Shown here piece after piece: positions 60,446 through 64,000 of a stretch of DNA of 64,000 bases. The DNA is taken from positions 11,958 through 75,957 of the forward strand of contig JANMCN010000276.1 in the NCBI GenBank assembly GCA_031361295.1, in the 5' to 3' direction. The notes under the pieces were generated by a model that did not search any database, was not told the DNA's origin, and saw only the letters and a program-made list of their open reading frames with translations. The stretch is from JALZOC01 sp031361295. GTDB taxonomy: Bacteria; Acidobacteriota; Vicinamibacteria; Vicinamibacterales; 2-12-FULL-66-21. Within the stretch, counting starts at the first letter, position 1. Every line of letters starts with the position of its first letter. The translations under genes were made by a program, and so were the position numbers.

Positions 60446-61684
60446 ATGGATCGACGCGAGTTCCTGAAGTCAGCCGGAGCCGGTGGGGCCTTCGCGGCGC
60501 TGCCGCATGATGCCGGCCGGCGGCAGGCAGCAGCCGCGCAGGCGGTGAGTGATCGCGACACGTGGACCCGGATCCTGCAGCGGGTGGCCGAGCCCGTCCT
60601 GAAACACCTCGCCGCGGGTACGCTGAAGTCCAGGATGCCGGTGGAGCAGGCCGCCGGCGCGAATCGGCAGACGGTGACCCACCTCGAGGCCCTTGGACGC
60701 CTTCTCGCGGGCATCGCTCCGTGGCTCGAGCTTGCGCCCGACGACACAGCCGAAGGACGGACCCGAACCCGGTTCGCCGATCTGGCGCGGAGGGCTCTCA
60801 CGCAGGCGGTTGATCCGGCGTCGCCGGATTTCCTGAATTTCACGCGCGAACGACAGCCCCTGGTGGACGCCGCCTTCCTCGCCCAGGGCCTGCTGCGTGC
60901 GCCGCGAGTGCTTCGCGACGGGCTCGATCCGGCCACCCGCCGCAACCTGGTGGCGGCGCTCGAGTCCACGCGGGCGATCGTGCCGGGCTACAACAACTGG
61001 CTGCTGTTCTCCGCGACGGTCGAGGCTGGCCTCAAGCACCTCGGAGCGTCGTGGGACCGCGTGCGGGTGGACTACGCCCTTCGGCAGCACGACCAGTGGT
61101 ACAAGGGGGACGGCGTGTACGGCGATGGGCCGGAGTTCCACTGGGATTACTACAACAGCTTCGTGATCCAGCCGATGCTCATCGACGTGCTCGACGAATG
61201 CGGCGCCGACATGCCGGCCTGGAAGGACCTCGCGGGCCGCGTGTCGGTGCGCGCGACGCGCTATGCCGCGGTCCAGGAGCGCATGATCGGCCCCGACGGC
61301 ACGTTTCCGGTACTGGGACGCTCGCTCGCGTATCGTTGCGGCGCCTTCCACCTGCTCGCACAGGCCGCCCTGCGCCATGCGCTCCCGGACGGCGTCACGC
61401 CCCCCCAGGTCCGGGCCGCGCTGACGGCGATGATCCGCCGGACGATGGAGGCAGCGGGAACCTTCGATGCCGAGGGCTGGCTTCGCATCGGCTACTGCGG
61501 CCATCAACCGGGCGTCGGCGAAACGTACATCTCCACCGGCAGCCTGTACCTCTGTGCGGCGGCGTTCCTCCCGCTGGGGCTCCCAGCAGGCGACGAATTC
61601 TGGTCTGGCGCCGCGCAGCCGTGGACCGCGGCCCGCGCCTGGTCCGGGCAGCCGTTCCCCATCGACCACGCCCTGACGACATAG
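60446..61684 (+). CDS. Tat-exported DUF2264 protein
   Basis: A 412-residue protein with a twin-arginine signal (MDRREFLKSAGAGGAFAAL). The body matches DUF2264: TRTRFADLARRALTQAVDP, FTRERQPLVDAAFLAQGLLRA, VPGYNNWLLFSATVEAGL, DQWYKGDGVYGDGPEFHWDY (acidic, aromatic candidate active-site strip), GRSLAYRCGAFHLLA and GYCGHQPGVGETYISTGSLYL. It is predicted as an alpha/alpha barrel like unsaturated-glycan hydrolases, so action on plant or bacterial glycans is possible. Neighbours are the sugar operon and an outer-membrane receptor. Confidence 0.88.
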   Translation: MDRREFLKSAGAGGAFAALPHDAGRRQAAAAQAVSDRDTWTRILQRVAEPVLKHLAAGTLKSRMPVEQAAGANRQTVTHLEALGRLLAGIAPWLELAPDDTAEGRTRTRFADLARRALTQAVDPASPDFLNFTRERQPLVDAAFLAQGLLRAPRVLRDGLDPATRRNLVAALESTRAIVPGYNNWLLFSATVEAGLKHLGASWDRVRVDYALRQHDQWYKGDGVYGDGPEFHWDYYNSFVIQPMLIDVLDECGADMPAWKDLAGRVSVRATRYAAVQERMIGPDGTFPVLGRSLAYRCGAFHLLAQAALRHALPDGVTPPQVRAALTAMIRRTMEAAGTFDAEGWLRIGYCGHQPGVGETYISTGSLYLCAAAFLPLGLPAGDEFWSGAAQPWTAARAWSGQPFPIDHALTT

Positions 61685-62005
61685 GCCGTCGATCCTGGGC
61701 GCCCTGCCGTTTACCTCGGACGTGTTGCCACCTTGCACGTCGCACCTTGCACGTCGCACGTCGCACGTCGCACGTCGCACGTCGAAGGTTGCACGTTGCA
61801 CGTTTACGCCGTCGACGTGCAACTGTCCTATACTGGCCCGCGATTCGGAACCGCACTGAAGCACAGTATCCGCACGTGAGCCGGGGAAGGCGGCGCGGAC
61901 GCCTTCTGCGGAGGTCCTCGGCTCGGATCCAGGGAGGATCGCACGCTCGGAGCGCGCCTGCCCCCGACAAATGACCGGCCGTCCGGATTCCAGGTGGAGA
62001 GTGTC
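61685..62005. other. 321-base intergenic region upstream of the receptor gene
   Basis: Holds the GCACGTC array (61735-61804), a TATACT hexamer at 61829-61834 that might be a -10 element, and otherwise no coding or structural signal. The receptor start is about 170 bases further on. Confidence 0.5.
61735..61804. repeat. Tandem heptanucleotide array, unit GCACGTC
   Basis: Ten units: GCACGTC, GCACCTT, GCACGTC five times, GAAGGTT, GCACGTT twice. It lies upstream of the TonB receptor gene in a 321-base gap. The unit differs from the other arrays but the length of seven is kept. ACGT is a palindromic core within each unit. Confidence 0.92.
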
Positions 62006-64000
62006 ATGACCCCGCACACACAGCTCACACGGCTCGCCCGCACGCTCGTCGCGCTTCTCCTCAGCACGCTCGTCCCTGCGGCCACGGCGTCCGCGCAATT
62101 CGACGCCGCGACGGTGCTCGGGGCCGTGCGCGACGCCTCAGGGGCGGTCGTCCCCGGCGCAACGGTCACGCTGAAGAATATCGGCACGGGCATCTCCGCG
62201 ACGACCCTGAGCGATCAGGACGGACAGTACCAGTTCCTGAACGTCCGCGTCGGCATCTACAACGTGCGCGCCGAGCTGCCGGGCTTCTCGGCCGCCGAGG
62301 CCGAAAATGTCGCGGCCGTGGTCAACGCGCGGCAGCGCGTCGATCTGACGCTGAAGGTCGGCAACGTCGGGGAGACGGTCGTCGTGACGGGCGCCGCCAA
62401 GCTGCTCGAAAGCGAATCGAGCGAACGCGGCACCGTCATCGCGAAGGAGCAGATCGTCAACCTGCCGCTGAACGGCCGCGCGTACGCGGACCTTGCCCTC
62501 CTCAGCCCGGGGGTCCGCCGTTCGGCCATCGCGGACTCCCGTGATGCCTCGTTCAATGTCAACGGCCTCCGCAGCGCCGTCAACAGCTTCATCCTCGACG
62601 GCGTCGACAACAACTCGTACGGCACCAGCAACCAGGGCTTCTCGAACCAGGTGGTGCAGCTCTCGCCCGATGCGGTCGAGCAGTTCAAGGTCGAAACCAA
62701 CAACTTCAGCGCGGAGTTCGGTCGTACCGGCGGGGCGGTGATCAACGCGTCCATGCGCAGCGGCACCAACGCATTCCGGGGCACCGTCTGGGAGTTCAAC
62801 CGCAACACCGCCCTCAACGCGGTCGGGTTTTTCAAGCCGACCAGCGGCGTGAAGCCGAAGCTCCTGCGCAACCAGTTCGGCGCCGTGTTCGGCGGGCCGA
62901 TTGTCCGCAACCGGACGTTCTTCTTCGCCGATTACGAAGGGTTCCGGCAGATATCACGCACGGTCACCTTTGCCAGCATCCCCACGCTCGCGCAGCGCCA
63001 GGGCAGCCTGGGGAAGCCCATCCAGAACCCGCTGACCGGCGAACTCTACGCCGACGGGGTCATTCCCTCGAGCGGGATGACCGCCTTCGCAAAGAAGGTC
63101 CTCGGGGATCTCCCCGCCCCCACGCGGCCGGGAAACTCGAACAACTTCGATTCATTGCCCCGGCGGCAGGATTTCAACAACAAGTTCGACGTCAAGGTGG
63201 ACCACCAGTTCACGAGCCGCATGACGGCGTTCGTGCGGGTCAGCCATCGCAAGGTCGACAACTTCGAGCCGTCCCCGATCCCGGGCGCGACCGGCAGTCC
63301 GAGCAATGCGTTCGTGCACGTGCTGAACAACCAGGCGGCCGGCGGCCTCACCTTCACGCCGACACCGACGTCGCTGCTCGAAGCACGGCTCGGCGTATCA
63401 CGAACGAAGGCCGGCAAGGAACCTCCCGGTGTGGGTTCCCCAGGGATGCTGGAGGCCTATGGCATCTCGGGGCTCCCGACCGACCCACGCTTCGCTGGAG
63501 GCCTGACCGAGCAGGGGGTGACCGGCTGGACGACGTGGGGGCGGCAGAACAGCAATCCTCAGTTCCAGGATCCGTCCGTACTGAACCCCCGCATCAACTT
63601 CTCCTGGGTCAAGGGGCGTCAGAGCTTCAAGACGGGCTATGAATACCAGGCGATCAACACGCGGATCGACGACTTCAATCCCAAGTACGGACGCGACACG
63701 TACAGCGGCCAGTTCAGCCGTCCGGCAGACGCCGCGGGCAGCGACCCCGCCATCTTCAACCTCGCGGATTTCATGGTCGGCGCGCGCAGCGGCTACGCGA
63801 TCATCAACCCCTTCATCGCCAACCTGCGCCAGCGGATGCACTTTGCGTACGTGCAGGACGACATGAAGGTGGCGCGGCGGCTGACGCTGAACCTGGGGCT
63901 CCGGTACGAGTACGCGACGCCGCAATGGGAGAAGGACAACTTCCTCACCAATTACGACCCCGTGTCGAACACCCTCATCAAGGCGAAGGCCGGATCGACC
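62006..64000 (+). CDS. Oar-like TonB-dependent receptor with carboxypeptidase regulatory domain, truncated by window end
   Basis: The first 665 codons of a large outer-membrane receptor; the reading frame is open to the right edge. Signal peptide about residues 1-31 (ATASAQF). Residues about 33-115 are a CarboxypepD_reg/Cna-B-like beta sandwich (VLGAVRDASGAVVPGATVTL, DGQYQFLNVRVGIYNV). A plug domain follows (NLPLNGRAYADLALLSPG, NVNGLRSAVNSFILDGVDNN, VEQFKVETNNFSAEFGR) and then barrel strands (RNQFGAVFGGPIVRNRTFFF). GTGGAGAG precedes ATG 62006. Members import or sense large substrates, often saccharides; here it is the likely uptake component of the sugar region. Confidence 0.93.
   Translation, partial: MTPHTQLTRLARTLVALLLSTLVPAATASAQFDAATVLGAVRDASGAVVPGATVTLKNIGTGISATTLSDQDGQYQFLNVRVGIYNVRAELPGFSAAEAENVAAVVNARQRVDLTLKVGNVGETVVVTGAAKLLESESSERGTVIAKEQIVNLPLNGRAYADLALLSPGVRRSAIADSRDASFNVNGLRSAVNSFILDGVDNNSYGTSNQGFSNQVVQLSPDAVEQFKVETNNFSAEFGRTGGAVINASMRSGTNAFRGTVWEFNRNTALNAVGFFKPTSGVKPKLLRNQFGAVFGGPIVRNRTFFFADYEGFRQISRTVTFASIPTLAQRQGSLGKPIQNPLTGELYADGVIPSSGMTAFAKKVLGDLPAPTRPGNSNNFDSLPRRQDFNNKFDVKVDHQFTSRMTAFVRVSHRKVDNFEPSPIPGATGSPSNAFVHVLNNQAAGGLTFTPTPTSLLEARLGVSRTKAGKEPPGVGSPGMLEAYGISGLPTDPRFAGGLTEQGVTGWTTWGRQNSNPQFQDPSVLNPRINFSWVKGRQSFKTGYEYQAINTRIDDFNPKYGRDTYSGQFSRPADAAGSDPAIFNLADFMVGARSGYAIINPFIANLRQRMHFAYVQDDMKVARRLTLNLGLRYEYATPQWEKDNFLTNYDPVSNTLIKAKAGST

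Noticed and set aside
60357..61804. CRISPR array
   Set aside because: The repeats are seven bases long and contiguous, with no spacers and no cas genes nearby.
60470..62098. 542-codon open frame on the minus strand
   Set aside because: Antisense to DUF2264 and passes through the GCACGTC array; no family features.

Overview
The window is high-GC Gram-negative DNA: outer-membrane TonB-type receptor, lipoproteins, Tat substrates, LolA-like protein. The gene mix suggests Acidobacteriota, possibly a Vicinamibacteria-like lineage. Pointers are an Oar-like carboxypeptidase-regulatory TonB receptor, a Ser/Thr kinase fused to TPRs, an ECF-type sigma factor, a large BNR/VPS10-like secreted protein, DUF2264 and many Tat-exported sugar-acting TIM barrels. 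This placement is inferred from gene content only. I saw no rRNA, tRNA, CRISPR array, insertion sequence or phage gene.

Layout. 0-8.5 kb: proteostasis genes (clpA end, grpE), then mixed housekeeping (SDR, M28 peptidase, RNA methyltransferase, two acetyltransferases, YgjP-like metalloprotease). 8.6-15.2 kb: a large secreted beta-propeller protein, phosphoglycolate phosphatase, an IMPDH/GMP-reductase family enzyme, NUDIX, 1-Cys peroxiredoxin, ICMT-like methyltransferase. 15.4-23.5 kb: M28 lipoprotein peptidase, bacilliredoxin, arginine decarboxylase, LytTR regulator, a degenerate receiver protein, Ogt. 23.6-33.7 kb: HTH membrane protein, YkgJ-type protein coupled to peptidase T, exonuclease III, a predicted kinase-fold membrane protein, HAD phosphatase coupled to GlnRS, small proteins, cupin. 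33.8-36.2 kb: a GntR/LacI hybrid regulator divergent from a HAD phosphatase, with clear promoter and operator-like sequences between them. 36.2-43.8 kb: SGNH esterase, then a compact operon of TPR kinase, Tat lipoprotein, GMC oxidoreductase and probable outer-membrane protein, faced by an ECF-type sigma factor. 44-46 kb: two exported hypotheticals and an EfpL-type translation factor.

46.2-64 kb is the most specialised part. It is rich in sugar redox and carbon-skeleton enzymes, many with Tat signals: a Gfo/Idh/MocA oxidoreductase, three exported sugar-isomerase-like TIM barrels, a GMC dehydrogenase with its small subunit, a diheme cytochrome c, then an operon of HPS-like aldolase, FkbM methyltransferase, SDR and a fourth TIM barrel, an exported DUF2264 protein, and an Oar-like TonB receptor running off the end. 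Together they could form an extracytoplasmic pathway that oxidises glycosides and then cleaves them by elimination (inference).

Two non-coding themes recur. Tandem heptanucleotide arrays with different unit sequences sit in several intergenic regions, mostly between divergent genes. Several genes have a -10-like hexamer about six bases before the start codon and no Shine-Dalgarno, as expected for leaderless mRNAs.
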